Notes: generated by a model from the sequence alone, not told the origin. A stretch of 7,711 nt of DNA from an uncultured Bacteroidales bacterium (GCA_905235615.1 CAJOMB010000073.1:1-7711), one strand, 5' to 3'. Positions 1 through 7,380 are shown, counted from the stretch's first letter. Numbers and translations: made by a program.

Positions 1-2152
1 CTTCCTTTTGCTGCTGGGCCTTGCCGCCTGCAGTACCACACGTTCCCTTTCGGAAGGGGAGTACCTCCTCAGAAAGAACACGATCGTCACGGACAACCCT
101 GCCTTCCAGGTCTCCACCCTGAACTCCTACGTGGGCCATAAACCCAATTCCTATGTGCTGGGAGTGAATCCGCTGCTGTCCGTTTACAACTGGAGCGGAG
201 ACGGCTCTACGTCCTTTAAGCGCTTCCTCAGGAAGATAGGCTCCCAACCTGTCATCTACGACCCGGAGAAGGTGAGCCAGGGAGTGGCCAATCTTGAAAG
301 CCACCTGAACTATATAGGCTTTTACGGTTCCCAGGTGAAAAGCGAGGTGGAGGTGAAGGATAAAAAAGCTTATGTAACGTATTCGATAAAGCTTGGTAAG
401 CAATACAAAATCAGCGAGATAGAATACGATATTCCCAAGTATGGATCCTTTGCCCAGGAGTTTGTGCAGGACCTTCCCCAAAGCAGCCTGATTCCCGGAG
501 AGTTCCTCTCGGAGGAAGCCCTGGAAAAGGAGGCGGAGCGCTCATCGGCCTATTTCCGGACGCTGGGCTACTACGGCTTCACCAAGTCGTTCTATGTCTT
601 TGAGGCCGATACGCTGGCCCAGGACGGCACCGTCCGGCTCAAGGAGACCATCCGGGACTATGCCCTGGGGGACAGCCCTTCATCGGCCCGGATGCACCGG
701 AAATTCCATCTGGGAGAGGTGCGTATCACGCATCCCCAGAAGCCCGGAATCCGCACATCCACCTTAGAGAACCTGAATATCCTGCGGCCCGGCCAGCTTT
801 ACAACGAGCAGGATATCAACACCAATTACAGCCGCTTCTCTTCCGTGGGCATGCTCACGGGCGTGAATATAGAACTGGACCCCGTTACGGACACGACCGT
901 GAACTGTAACATCGGCCTGCGTTCTTCCCGCCTGCAGGGCTTCAAGGTGAACCTGGAGGCTTCCGTGAACTCTACGGGCCTGTTCGGCGTATCTCCACAG
1001 CTCACGTACTATCATCAGAATATCTTCCACGGGGGAGAGCAGTTCAACCTGGGACTCACCGGCAACTTCCAGTTCCAACCCCGGACCAAGGCCCATACCA
1101 CGGAGCTCAATGTTTCCACGACGCTTCGCTTCCCGCAGTTTATCGGCCTGCCCAACCGTGTTTTCAAAGGTCCCAACCTGCCGCGCACGGACGTGACGGC
1201 CGCCTTCACCTATCAGGACAGGCCGGAATTCCGCCGCACGGTCATTTCCACCGCTTTTACGTATAACGGACGCATTGGGAACAACCTGTTCTACCAGCTC
1301 TCTCCGCTTAGGCTCAATGTAACCCATCTGTACAACATGGACTTGGATTTCATGGTCAAACTCGTGAAAACCAATCCCTTTGTATTCATGGCATACAATG
1401 ACCGCTTTGACCTGGGGGTGAGTTCCATGCTTTATTACACCACCAACTCGTCGGCCGTTCCGCAGACGCCTTACCACTATGCGCGCATCGCGGTTGATTT
1501 ATCCGGCAACTTCCTGAGCCTGTTTAACAGACTGCTCCCGGAAAAAGATAACCAGCACCTGATTTGGCAAACACCCTATGCCCAATATGTCCGTTTTGAC
1601 CTGAATCTGGGAAAGGTATTCCGCTTTGGAAAGGAAGACAAACAAGCCCTGGCCCTGCACTGGCAGAGCGGCATGGCCTTCGCTTACGGAAATTCCACTT
1701 CCGTTCCGGTAGAAAAGCAATTCTATGCCGGCGGAGCCATGTCCATGCGTGGCTGGCAGGCCCGGGCGCTGGGCCCCGGCACATCTTCAGAAACCTACGG
1801 CTTTTCCATTCCCAGCCAGATAGGTGAAATGAAGCTGGAAGCCAATGTGGAGTATCGCTTTCCGCTCGTTTCCAAGCTGGAAGGAGCCCTCTTCGTAGAT
1901 GCCGGTAATATCTGGGACGTGAGGGCTATCGACATCCCGGAGGGTAAATTCAGCTTCAGCACCCTTCCGGAAAGCCTTGCCATGAACTGGGGCTTCGGTT
2001 TCCGGCTCAACCTGAACTTGATTCTCCTCCGCCTGGATATGGGTATCCGTCTCAGAGACCCTGCCCGTCCCAAGGGGGAGCGCTGGGTCCCCACCAACGA
2101 ATGGCTCAACGGTAATTACGGAGTCCATTTCGGAGTAGGTTATCCGTTCTGA
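1..2152 (+). CDS. tamL: TamL-like outer-membrane lipoprotein of the Omp85/BamA-TamA superfamily (5' partial)
   Basis: Predicted Omp85-family outer-membrane assembly factor; in Bacteroidota the TamA counterpart is a lipoprotein, TamL, thought to work with the periplasm-spanning TamB. The open frame runs off the left edge. The first visible codons are a hydrophobic signal-peptide core ending in lipobox L-A-A-C (Cys codon at 29-31), so the true start lies just upstream and the TTG at 8 is not the start. Counting from that TTG, residues about 77-115 and 130-142 look POTRA-like (PVIYDPEKV, then YKISEIEYDI). A beta-rich barrel begins near residue 310. An MRGW motif at 580-583 corresponds to the conserved (V/I)RG(F/Y) motif of Omp85 loop 6. 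The last strands carry the typical ALFVDAGNIW signature, and the protein ends in Phe, as outer-membrane barrels usually do. About 714 residues are visible, close to full length for the family. No tamB lies downstream; the next gene is convergent. Family assignment is firm, the specific TamL name somewhat less so. Confidence 0.9.
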   Translation, partial: FLLLLGLAACSTTRSLSEGEYLLRKNTIVTDNPAFQVSTLNSYVGHKPNSYVLGVNPLLSVYNWSGDGSTSFKRFLRKIGSQPVIYDPEKVSQGVANLESHLNYIGFYGSQVKSEVEVKDKKAYVTYSIKLGKQYKISEIEYDIPKYGSFAQEFVQDLPQSSLIPGEFLSEEALEKEAERSSAYFRTLGYYGFTKSFYVFEADTLAQDGTVRLKETIRDYALGDSPSSARMHRKFHLGEVRITHPQKPGIRTSTLENLNILRPGQLYNEQDINTNYSRFSSVGMLTGVNIELDPVTDTTVNCNIGLRSSRLQGFKVNLEASVNSTGLFGVSPQLTYYHQNIFHGGEQFNLGLTGNFQFQPRTKAHTTELNVSTTLRFPQFIGLPNRVFKGPNLPRTDVTAAFTYQDRPEFRRTVISTAFTYNGRIGNNLFYQLSPLRLNVTHLYNMDLDFMVKLVKTNPFVFMAYNDRFDLGVSSMLYYTTNSSAVPQTPYHYARIAVDLSGNFLSLFNRLLPEKDNQHLIWQTPYAQYVRFDLNLGKVFRFGKEDKQALALHWQSGMAFAYGNSTSVPVEKQFYAGGAMSMRGWQARALGPGTSSETYGFSIPSQIGEMKLEANVEYRFPLVSKLEGALFVDAGNIWDVRAIDIPEGKFSFSTLPESLAMNWGFGFRLNLNLILLRLDMGIRLRDPARPKGERWVPTNEWLNGNYGVHFGVGYPF

Positions 2153-2162
2153 CGGATTTTTT
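2142..2162 (+). terminator. Intrinsic terminator of tamL
   Basis: A perfect 6-bp stem, ATCCGT (2142-2147) and ACGGAT (2152-2157), closes a TCTG tetraloop and runs into six Ts (2157-2162). The tamL stop codon TGA (2150-2152) lies within the hairpin, spanning the loop and the first base of the right arm. Read from the minus strand the same hairpin is followed by AACCTA, not a U-tract, so it should stop tamL transcription but is a poor terminator for the convergent rarA. Confidence 0.8.
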
Positions 2163-2176
2163 ATATTATCTCATTC

Positions 2177-3475
2177 TCAATGGGGATAATACTTGGGCCA
2201 GCAAGCTTCCAAATAGGCTTTGAGTACGTCTTCGTGCTTGTTTGGGGCCGGTTCGTAGAAGACCGTTCCCTTCAGGGCGTCCGGCATGAACTCCATATCT
2301 GCAAAGTGCCCGGGATAGTCGTGGGCATACTTGTATCCGTCGGAATAATGGAGTTCCTTCATGAGCTGGGTGGGCGCATTGCGGATAGGGAGGGGCACCG
2401 GCTGGTTTCCGGACTGTTTTACCTCTGCCAGAGCTTTTTCCAGTGCCATATAGGAAGCGTTGCTTTTGGGCGAAGAGGCCAGATAGACCGTAGTTTCGGC
2501 CAGGGGGATGCGCCCTTCCGGCATCCCTATCTTGGACACCACCTCAAAGCAGGCATTGGCCAGCAGCAGGGCATTGGGATTGGCCAGCCCCACATCTTCG
2601 GAGGCGCTCAAGCATAGGCGCCGGGCAATGAACAGCGGGTCCTCGCCGCCGTCAATCATCCGGGCCAGGTAGTAGATGGCCGCGTTGGGATCGCTTCCGC
2701 GGATGCTCTTGATAAAGGCCGATATGATGTCATAGTGCATCTCACCGTCCTTGTCATAGATGGCCATATTCTCCTGAACGGAAGAGGTAACCGTCTGGTT
2801 GTCAATTACAATAGCCGCTTTCCCGGCCTGGCTGTCCACCACCAGTTCCAGGACATTGAGCAGCTTGCGGGCGTCTCCTCCGCTGTAACGCATGAGCGCC
2901 TCTGTCTCCCGGAGTTCAATCTGCTTCTCCTTCAGCAGGACATCTTCCTTCAGGGCCCGGTCCAGGAGGACTTGCAAATCGGCCTTTTCCAAAGGCTTGA
3001 GAATAAAAACCTGGCAGCGGGACAGAAGGGGAGTGATCACCTCGAAAGAGGGATTTTCCGTGGTGGCGCCTACCAGGACGATGGTGCCATTTTCCACCGC
3101 CCCCAAAAGGGCGTCCTGCTGGGCCTTGTTGAAACGGTGGATTTCGTCGATGAACAGGATGGGGGCTCCTTTCTGCTGGAACAGACCGTTTCCCCGGGCC
3201 TTGTCAAAGACTTCCCGGACATCCTTGACCCCGGCCGTGACGGCACTGAGGGTGAAAAAATCGCGGTCCAGCGTTTGGGCAATGATATGGGCGAGGGTGG
3301 TTTTCCCCACGCCGGGAGGGCCCCAAAGGATGAAGGAACTCAGGTTCCCGCTCTCGATCATCTTCCGCAGGATGCAGCCTTCTCCCACCAGATGGCGCTG
3401 GCCCACATACTGGTCCAAGGTGGAAGGTCTGAGCCGCTCAGGGAGCGGAGGGAGCATCTGGGAAGTGGCCGACAT
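2177..3475 (-). CDS. rarA: Replication-associated recombination protein RarA (MgsA-type AAA+ ATPase)
   Basis: RarA is a cytoplasmic AAA+ ATPase related to clamp-loader subunits and eukaryotic WRNIP1. It acts at stalled replication forks and single-strand gaps. The 432-residue length fits the family. Visible motifs: Walker A GPPGVGKTT at 52-60, Walker B ILFIDEIH at 106-113, sensor 1 GATTENPSF at 136-144, a candidate arginine finger in LLSRC (Arg153), and a sensor-2-like GGDARK (Arg203). From about 249 the C-terminal oligomerisation region begins (DIISAFIKSIRGSDPNAA), followed by the conserved late segments ARMIDGGEDP and YPGHFADMEFMPD. The ATG at 3475 places residues PERLRP just ahead of the ATPase core as in homologues. 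It shares its first base with the stop of the upstream GNAT gene (TAATG), implying translational coupling. No clear terminator of its own was seen. Orthologue assignment is very secure. Confidence 0.96.
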   Translation of the reverse strand: MSATSQMLPPLPERLRPSTLDQYVGQRHLVGEGCILRKMIESGNLSSFILWGPPGVGKTTLAHIIAQTLDRDFFTLSAVTAGVKDVREVFDKARGNGLFQQKGAPILFIDEIHRFNKAQQDALLGAVENGTIVLVGATTENPSFEVITPLLSRCQVFILKPLEKADLQVLLDRALKEDVLLKEKQIELRETEALMRYSGGDARKLLNVLELVVDSQAGKAAIVIDNQTVTSSVQENMAIYDKDGEMHYDIISAFIKSIRGSDPNAAIYYLARMIDGGEDPLFIARRLCLSASEDVGLANPNALLLANACFEVVSKIGMPEGRIPLAETTVYLASSPKSNASYMALEKALAEVKQSGNQPVPLPIRNAPTQLMKELHYSDGYKYAHDYPGHFADMEFMPDALKGTVFYEPAPNKHEDVLKAYLEACWPKYYPH

Positions 3476-4605
3476 TAGATTTCTTTGGAAAATACCCGGC
3501 GGCGGCGTTTGAACTCTTTCCGGTACAGGTTCCAGATATTCTGCACCTTGGCGTTGGATTCCATCTCGGCATTGGATTCTCCGTATTTGAAACCGCCCTC
3601 AATCAGGTTGGGGATGATTTCATTGAAGAGCATGGCATGCACACCCCGGTTCTGGTATTCCGGATCTACGGCGATGAGCATCAGTTCCAGGGCATCCTCA
3701 TGCTTGATGTACATGGACTTCAGAAGAGGCCACCAGCCCGTGGGGAACAGGTACCCCTTGCCTTTTTTCACTGCGTGGGCTATCGAAGGCATGGAGATGG
3801 CCAAGGCTATGAGTTTATTGTCAGCATCTTCCACCAACGTTACGTATTTGAGGTCCAGAACACCCAGGAAAGTGTCCACATAATAATCAATCACATCCGG
3901 AGGGAAGATGGTGAAATCGTACAGCTTGCAGTAAGTACGGTTAATAAGGTCAAAAATTTTCCGGCCGTAATTCTCCTTCCTGACCACTTTCTTGGTAACT
4001 TTGCGGATATGGAGGTTGTAACGCTCCGAAATAAGGGCAGCAGCACGGCTCACCTTGTCCGGAACGGCATCGGGCACATAAATCCGATACTCCAACCAGT
4101 CATTGGCCTTTCCGAATCCCAGGGCCTCGAAATGCTCTCCGTAATAAGGATAATTATATTTGAGCATGAAGGAAGAAATATCGTCGAATCCTTCCACCAC
4201 GCAGCCCTCATTGTCAAAATCCGTAAAGCCCAGAGGGCCGCTGATCTGCGTCATGCCGTGCTCTTTTCCATAGGCAATCACCGCCTCAATCAGGGCCTTG
4301 GAAACTTCCTTGTCGTCGATAAAGTCCATCCAGCCGAAACGGACCTCGGCATGGTTCCAGTCCCGGTTGGCTATCTCGTTGATGATGGCGATAACGCGGC
4401 CTACTACTTTCCCGTCCTTGCAGGCCAGGAATTTGCGGTTTTGGGAATACTTTCCCATAGGATTCCTGGTCTCATCCAAGGTGGAAAGCTCATCCAGATA
4501 GAGATTGGGCACGTAGTGAGGACAATCTTTGTACAAGTCCAAAGGGAACTTGACGAAAGCCTTGAGGTCGGCCTTGGTTTCTACGGTCTTTATGCATACA
4601 GACAT
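3475..4605 (-). CDS. Tandem GNAT-like acetyltransferase-family protein of unknown substrate
   Basis: A 376-residue cytoplasmic protein with no signal peptide or membrane segment. Two regions resemble the GNAT fold. The first, about residues 57-135, has FLACKDGKVVGRV followed by a helix and ISGPLGFTDFDNEGCVVEGFD. The second, about 251-350, contains LELMLIAVDPEYQNRGVHAM, which lines up with GNAT motif A (the acetyl-CoA pyrophosphate loop). That loop reads QNRGVH instead of the usual (Q/R)xxGx(G/A), so the second small residue is absent. Proteins of this size and arrangement are common in Bacteroidota and usually annotated only as hypothetical or GNAT-family; I do not know a substrate. The C-terminus is strongly basic (KRRRRVFSK). 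The ATG at 4605 lacks a Shine-Dalgarno sequence, as is usual in the phylum, and follows a -7 box by 25 bases. The stop overlaps the rarA start by one base, so the two are probably expressed together. The fold is likely; enzymatic activity is unproven. Confidence 0.75.
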   Translation of the reverse strand: MSVCIKTVETKADLKAFVKFPLDLYKDCPHYVPNLYLDELSTLDETRNPMGKYSQNRKFLACKDGKVVGRVIAIINEIANRDWNHAEVRFGWMDFIDDKEVSKALIEAVIAYGKEHGMTQISGPLGFTDFDNEGCVVEGFDDISSFMLKYNYPYYGEHFEALGFGKANDWLEYRIYVPDAVPDKVSRAAALISERYNLHIRKVTKKVVRKENYGRKIFDLINRTYCKLYDFTIFPPDVIDYYVDTFLGVLDLKYVTLVEDADNKLIALAISMPSIAHAVKKGKGYLFPTGWWPLLKSMYIKHEDALELMLIAVDPEYQNRGVHAMLFNEIIPNLIEGGFKYGESNAEMESNAKVQNIWNLYRKEFKRRRRVFSKEI

Positions 4606-4630
4606 AGGGTTGGGTTTTAGTTATAACTCA

Positions 4631-4638
4631 CAAATATA
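4631..4638 (-). promoter_or_regulatory. Candidate -7 promoter box for the GNAT-rarA pair
   Basis: On the minus strand this reads TATATTTG, a perfect match to the Bacteroidota -7 consensus TAnnTTTG, and it ends 25 bases before the GNAT start codon. It sits in the AT-rich gap 4606-4659. A T-rich run lies upstream (4652-4659), but a TTTG -33 box at the usual spacing of about 19-21 bases is not evident. An 8-bp palindrome, GTTATAAC (4620-4627), lies about where transcription would begin. Confidence 0.5.
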
Positions 4639-4659
4639 AGCAATTTTGGTCAAAAAAAA

Positions 4660-5517
4660 TTACTGAACTTCCGTAAGGGAAACAACCAAGGTGACGGAAT
4701 AGGGCTCCTCGTTGTAAACCAGGCTGGCGGCAGCATCCATGATGCAGGTGCTGCCGGAGAAGTTCAAACTGCCGGAAATCTTTCCTCCGGAGAGGATGGG
4801 GATGTCTTCCTGAGAGAAAGAAAAGGTGAAATTGGATCCATTGAGGTTCAGGTCGGCATAGAAAGGATCTACATCGGCAAATTCCACCACAAGGGAACCG
4901 GCGGAAGTCATGCAGATTTCCTGCACGTCGTAGTAGCTGATTTTTTCCAGATCCTCATCCGAAATTTCGAGTCCTATCCGCTTGGCAAAATCGGCGAATT
5001 CCTTGAAGTCCAGTTTATTGAACATCTTATCCCCTTCAACGGTGCTCCCATCCTTCATCTTGCCGGAAATGCCGATAATAATCTTGGAGATGGTCCAGTT
5101 GCGGCATGCGTTCACAGCAGACTGGTCTTTGGCAGATGAACGGGTAACCGTAGCCTGCACCTCAATGGTGGAGCCGCCGGCGACGGAAGGATTGATGCTT
5201 ACTTTATTGCCGTCAACCTTCATGCTTCCCAGTCCGTCCAGGTTGAAAGTCCCGTTGGAATAAGTATATTTCCCGTACAGGATACTGGCACCGGCAGAAG
5301 TCTTGGACAAGGTATATTCGGCAATATAACGGCTGGCTTCCGTGAGTTCGATGGACTGGAATGAGTAGGCTCCCATCTCAACGGGCGAGGAGAATTGGAT
5401 GAGCTGGGCCAGTTCCTGAGTGGCCGGAGCCTCCGGATTCGTGGAATTGTCCTTGTTGTTGCAGGAAATGGCCAGAAGAGCGGCCAGTCCCATTACATAA
5501 ACGAAAACTTTCTTCAT
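4660..5517 (-). CDS. Unrecognised secreted lipoprotein
   Basis: A 285-residue protein whose N-terminus is a clear lipoprotein signal peptide: basic MKK, a hydrophobic core at 4-18, then A-I-S-C with Cys19 as the lipidated residue. The Ala at -3 is slightly off the lipobox consensus but tolerated. Mature residues CNNKDNSTN form a polar linker; there is no strong run of acidic residues of the kind reported as a surface-export signal in Bacteroidota. The rest looks beta-rich in two parts: about 60-125 and 205-285. A central segment at 138-200 contains CRNWTISKIIIGISG and a predicted helix rich in Asp, Glu and Lys. I do not recognise the family; a lipocalin-like fold for the C-terminal part is a guess. 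The start ATG at 5517 is 12 bases after the stop of the barrel-protein gene, so the two are very likely one transcription unit and may share a location or partner. The real gene call is secure, the function unknown. Confidence 0.85.
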   Translation of the reverse strand: MKKVFVYVMGLAALLAISCNNKDNSTNPEAPATQELAQLIQFSSPVEMGAYSFQSIELTEASRYIAEYTLSKTSAGASILYGKYTYSNGTFNLDGLGSMKVDGNKVSINPSVAGGSTIEVQATVTRSSAKDQSAVNACRNWTISKIIIGISGKMKDGSTVEGDKMFNKLDFKEFADFAKRIGLEISDEDLEKISYYDVQEICMTSAGSLVVEFADVDPFYADLNLNGSNFTFSFSQEDIPILSGGKISGSLNFSGSTCIMDAAASLVYNEEPYSVTLVVSLTEVQ

Positions 5518-5529
5518 GGCGATGTGAGT

Positions 5530-6312
5530 TTAGAACAAACGTACAAATACATTCAATTTAAGCATGGGGAGGACAGGGAAGGCTGAAATTTTGTCCACCC
5601 AGCCGTTGTCCACTTGTTTCCCGTCTTTGTCGGAGAGGCTCTGGCTGGTAAGAACCACCGGCTGGGCCTTGCCCTCCAGATTTACATAGTTGTAAGTCTG
5701 GAGTTTTGTTCCGCCGGTTATGAGGGCCCCCAGATCGAAGCTTACCCGCACCCGGCTGTCCGGTTTGATGGCACGGCCAAAGCCGATGCCCACGTAAGGC
5801 ACTACCGAGCCTATCTTGGCATCTATGCTGACAATGCCATTCGGGTCTGTGGATACCTTCGTATTGTTGTATGAAATAGCCAAGGTGGCATAATCGGCCG
5901 GATCCAGTTGTTTGCTCAAGTCTGCCTGGGCATTCAAGTATTTACCGGCCCCGAAGTAGGCGCCTACCGTAAAATGAAAGGGCGTCTTCTTCCCGGGAAA
6001 CACATCAAAAAGAAGCTTTCCGGTGCCCCCTTTCCACATCGTGGCAGAGAAAGGGACTTTGTCCAGCTGCTTCGTCTGCCCGCCAACCTCCACGGAGCCC
6101 AGGTTGACATCCTGTTTGTACGTATAAGGAAAGATGGAATAACCGGCGCGGGCCTGCACATAGGGAGAGACGGGAAGGGCCGCTTCCAGCCCGATTCCAT
6201 CCAATCCCAAAGTAATTCCCAAAGCCAGGTGGTTGGCCATTTGACTGTCTTGAGCCCGGGAGGTGAAACCAGCCAGGGCAACAGTCAGAACAATGGTAAA
6301 AGTCTTTTTCAT
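5530..6312 (-). CDS. Secreted outer-membrane beta-barrel-like protein, function unknown
   Basis: The chosen start is the ATG at 6312, which begins MKKTFTIVL. An in-frame TTG at 6327 would add five residues in front of a normal signal peptide and is unlikely. This gives 260 residues. A type I signal peptide ends at S-R-A (18-20), with mature Gln21. The mature protein alternates glycine/aromatic strands and polar turns (for example FTVGAYFGAGKYLN, VVPYVGIGFGRA, VRVSFDLGALITGG) and ends LKLNVFVRLF, with the terminal Phe typical of outer-membrane barrels. Size suggests a small barrel of perhaps 8-10 strands, which I infer by eye. It lies 52 bases downstream of the antiporter gene and 12 bases upstream of the lipoprotein gene, so it pairs with the latter. 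No particular substrate or partner is visible. Alternatives such as an adhesin-like or porin-like role cannot be separated from the sequence. Confidence 0.82.
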   Translation of the reverse strand: MKKTFTIVLTVALAGFTSRAQDSQMANHLALGITLGLDGIGLEAALPVSPYVQARAGYSIFPYTYKQDVNLGSVEVGGQTKQLDKVPFSATMWKGGTGKLLFDVFPGKKTPFHFTVGAYFGAGKYLNAQADLSKQLDPADYATLAISYNNTKVSTDPNGIVSIDAKIGSVVPYVGIGFGRAIKPDSRVRVSFDLGALITGGTKLQTYNYVNLEGKAQPVVLTSQSLSDKDGKQVDNGWVDKISAFPVLPMLKLNVFVRLF

Positions 6313-6364
6313 GGTGGTTAATGTCAATTATTAATTATTTATTCTATAAAAATTAAATGATAAA
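6313..6364 (-). promoter_or_regulatory. AT-rich gap upstream of the barrel-protein gene; possible promoter
   Basis: A 52-base, strongly AT-rich spacer lies between the antiporter stop and the barrel-protein start. It contains no perfect TAnnTTTG box and no hairpin with a U-tract, so the barrel-lipoprotein pair could be read from a weak promoter here or by read-through from the antiporter gene. The base composition alone is the reason for listing it. Confidence 0.25.
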
Positions 6365-7321
6365 TCACAGATTTACAATAAGCCAGGCCAAATAAGCCGC
6401 CCAAATCAGAAGGAACAGCACTCCGTCCAGCCGGTCAAGCACATTTTTCCTGCCCACAAAGCACGCCGTAAGAAGAACCAGCGTGCTCAACAGCAGCACG
6501 CCCAGGTCTGCAAGGGATATCCCCACGAAGGAGAGGGGATGGATGAGGGCCGATCCTCCCAGAATAAGGAGAATGTTGAAAATGTTGGAGCCGATGATAT
6601 TTCCCAGCGCCAGCTGCCCCTTTTTCCTGGCGGCGGCCGCCACACAGGTGGCCAGTTCGGGCATGGAGGTGCCGCCGGCCAGGATGGTGACAGCGATGAA
6701 CTTGTCACTTATGCCCAGGGCATGGGCAATGCCCACGGCGGAATCCACAAAGAGTTTTCCGCCGAAAACAAGGCCGGCCAGACCGCCCAGAATCATCAGG
6801 AGGGCCAGCCAGAACTTCATCGGAGGAGTGTCATCGGCCTTCATGTCCTCCGGCTTGCCGGAAGTAAAAGCCTGCCATATATAGAGGATGAACACCGCCA
6901 GGAGGATGGCGCCGTCCATGCGGGTGAGGCCGTCCGTACCCAGGCCGAAAAGGGTGCTTTTGAAGCCCAGGGCTATCAGCAGTGTCACAATCAGGATGTT
7001 CATGGGAATATCTTTCCGGCGGTTATCCGGAGTGATGGCCATGGGGAGAAGAAGGGCCGTGAGGCCCAGGATGAGCAGGGTATTGAAAATATTGGAGCCG
7101 ATGACATTGCCCACGGAGATGTCGGCATTCCCTTCGAAGGCGCCGATAAAGCTCACCACCATCTCCGGGGCCGATGTGCCCATTCCTACGATGGTAAGGC
7201 CTATCACGAACTCGCTGAGTCCGAAACGGCGGGCGATGGCCGATGCTCCGTCCACCAGATAATCGGCCCCGAACACGACGAGGGCCAGCCCTATGAACAG
7301 CAGCAGAATCTGAACAATCAT
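6365..7321 (-). CDS. Calcium/sodium antiporter, CaCA family (YrbG-like)
   Basis: An inner-membrane cation/calcium exchanger, expected to expel Ca2+ in exchange for Na+ or H+. Its 318 residues match the length of YrbG and the archaeal NCX_Mj, and it has about ten hydrophobic segments arranged as two inverted halves. Both diagnostic alpha repeats are intact. Repeat 1 has GMGTSAPE at 46-53 (Glu53) and GNVIGSNIFN at 71-80. Repeat 2 has AGGTSMPE at 215-222 (Glu222) and GNIIGSNIFN at 240-249. The two Glu and the paired Asn residues are the known ion-coordinating positions in the family. A polar loop (about 152-168) separates the halves. The ATG at 7321 starts directly at the first membrane helix. 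Upstream is a -7-like box in a region shared with the divergent lipoprotein gene. Ion specificity cannot be read from sequence alone; the family call is very secure. Confidence 0.95.
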   Translation of the reverse strand: MIVQILLLFIGLALVVFGADYLVDGASAIARRFGLSEFVIGLTIVGMGTSAPEMVVSFIGAFEGNADISVGNVIGSNIFNTLLILGLTALLLPMAITPDNRRKDIPMNILIVTLLIALGFKSTLFGLGTDGLTRMDGAILLAVFILYIWQAFTSGKPEDMKADDTPPMKFWLALLMILGGLAGLVFGGKLFVDSAVGIAHALGISDKFIAVTILAGGTSMPELATCVAAAARKKGQLALGNIIGSNIFNILLILGGSALIHPLSFVGISLADLGVLLLSTLVLLTACFVGRKNVLDRLDGVLFLLIWAAYLAWLIVNL

Positions 7322-7343
7322 TTCACAGTCTGGGTTTACCGTA

Positions 7344-7351
7344 CAAAATTA
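7344..7351 (-). promoter_or_regulatory. Candidate -7 promoter box for the antiporter gene
   Basis: On the minus strand this reads TAATTTTG, matching TAnnTTTG, and ends 22 bases before the antiporter start codon. No good TTTG -33 box is seen at the usual spacing. It directly adjoins the inverted repeat at 7352-7371. Confidence 0.5.
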
Positions 7352-7371
7352 GCAATTCTTGGAGAATTTGC
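7352..7371. repeat. Inverted repeat between divergent promoters; possible operator
   Basis: AATTCT (7354-7359) and AGAATT (7363-7368) are perfect 6-bp inverted arms around a 3-base TGG centre. Allowing a one-base bulge, the arms extend to GCAATTCT and AGAATTTGC. The element fills the space between two outward-facing -7 boxes, where the -33 region of each promoter would lie, so a protein bound here could affect both genes. No regulator gene is present in the window, and short AT-rich palindromes also arise by chance. Confidence 0.35.
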
Positions 7372-7372
7372 C

Positions 7373-7380
7373 TACATTTG
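7373..7380 (+). promoter_or_regulatory. Candidate -7 promoter box for the rightward lipoprotein gene
   Basis: TACATTTG matches the Bacteroidota -7 consensus TAnnTTTG. Transcription would begin near 7385-7388, which leaves only a short leader before the lipoprotein reading frame. A -33 TTTG at about 19-21 bases upstream is not evident; TTAG at 7349-7352 is the closest. Confidence 0.45.

Noticed and set aside
764..1477. A 237-codon minus-strand open frame inside tamL
   Set aside because: It lies entirely inside a well-supported Omp85 gene and encodes a His/Arg/Gly-rich product without domains, typical of a shadow frame.
2735..3512. Two overlapping plus-strand open frames opposite rarA
   Set aside because: They mirror the highly conserved RarA coding sequence and have no recognisable motifs or plausible start context.
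3637..4620. A long plus-strand open frame of 327 codons opposite the GNAT gene
   Set aside because: The minus-strand frame has a recognisable GNAT-family protein with good start and stop context. The plus-strand product has no recognisable domain and fits an antisense shadow caused by codon bias.
4652..4683. Possible intrinsic terminator after the lipoprotein gene (minus strand)
   Set aside because: There is a run of eight Ts just after the stop codon, but the nearest stem is only TTCC/GGAA and stands about eight bases away from the T-run, so it is not a convincing terminator.
6505..7185. Repeated GN-I-GSNIFN-coding segments about 500 bases apart
   Set aside because: These are the two alpha repeats of the CaCA antiporter, an ancient internal duplication of the protein family, not a DNA repeat or mobile element.
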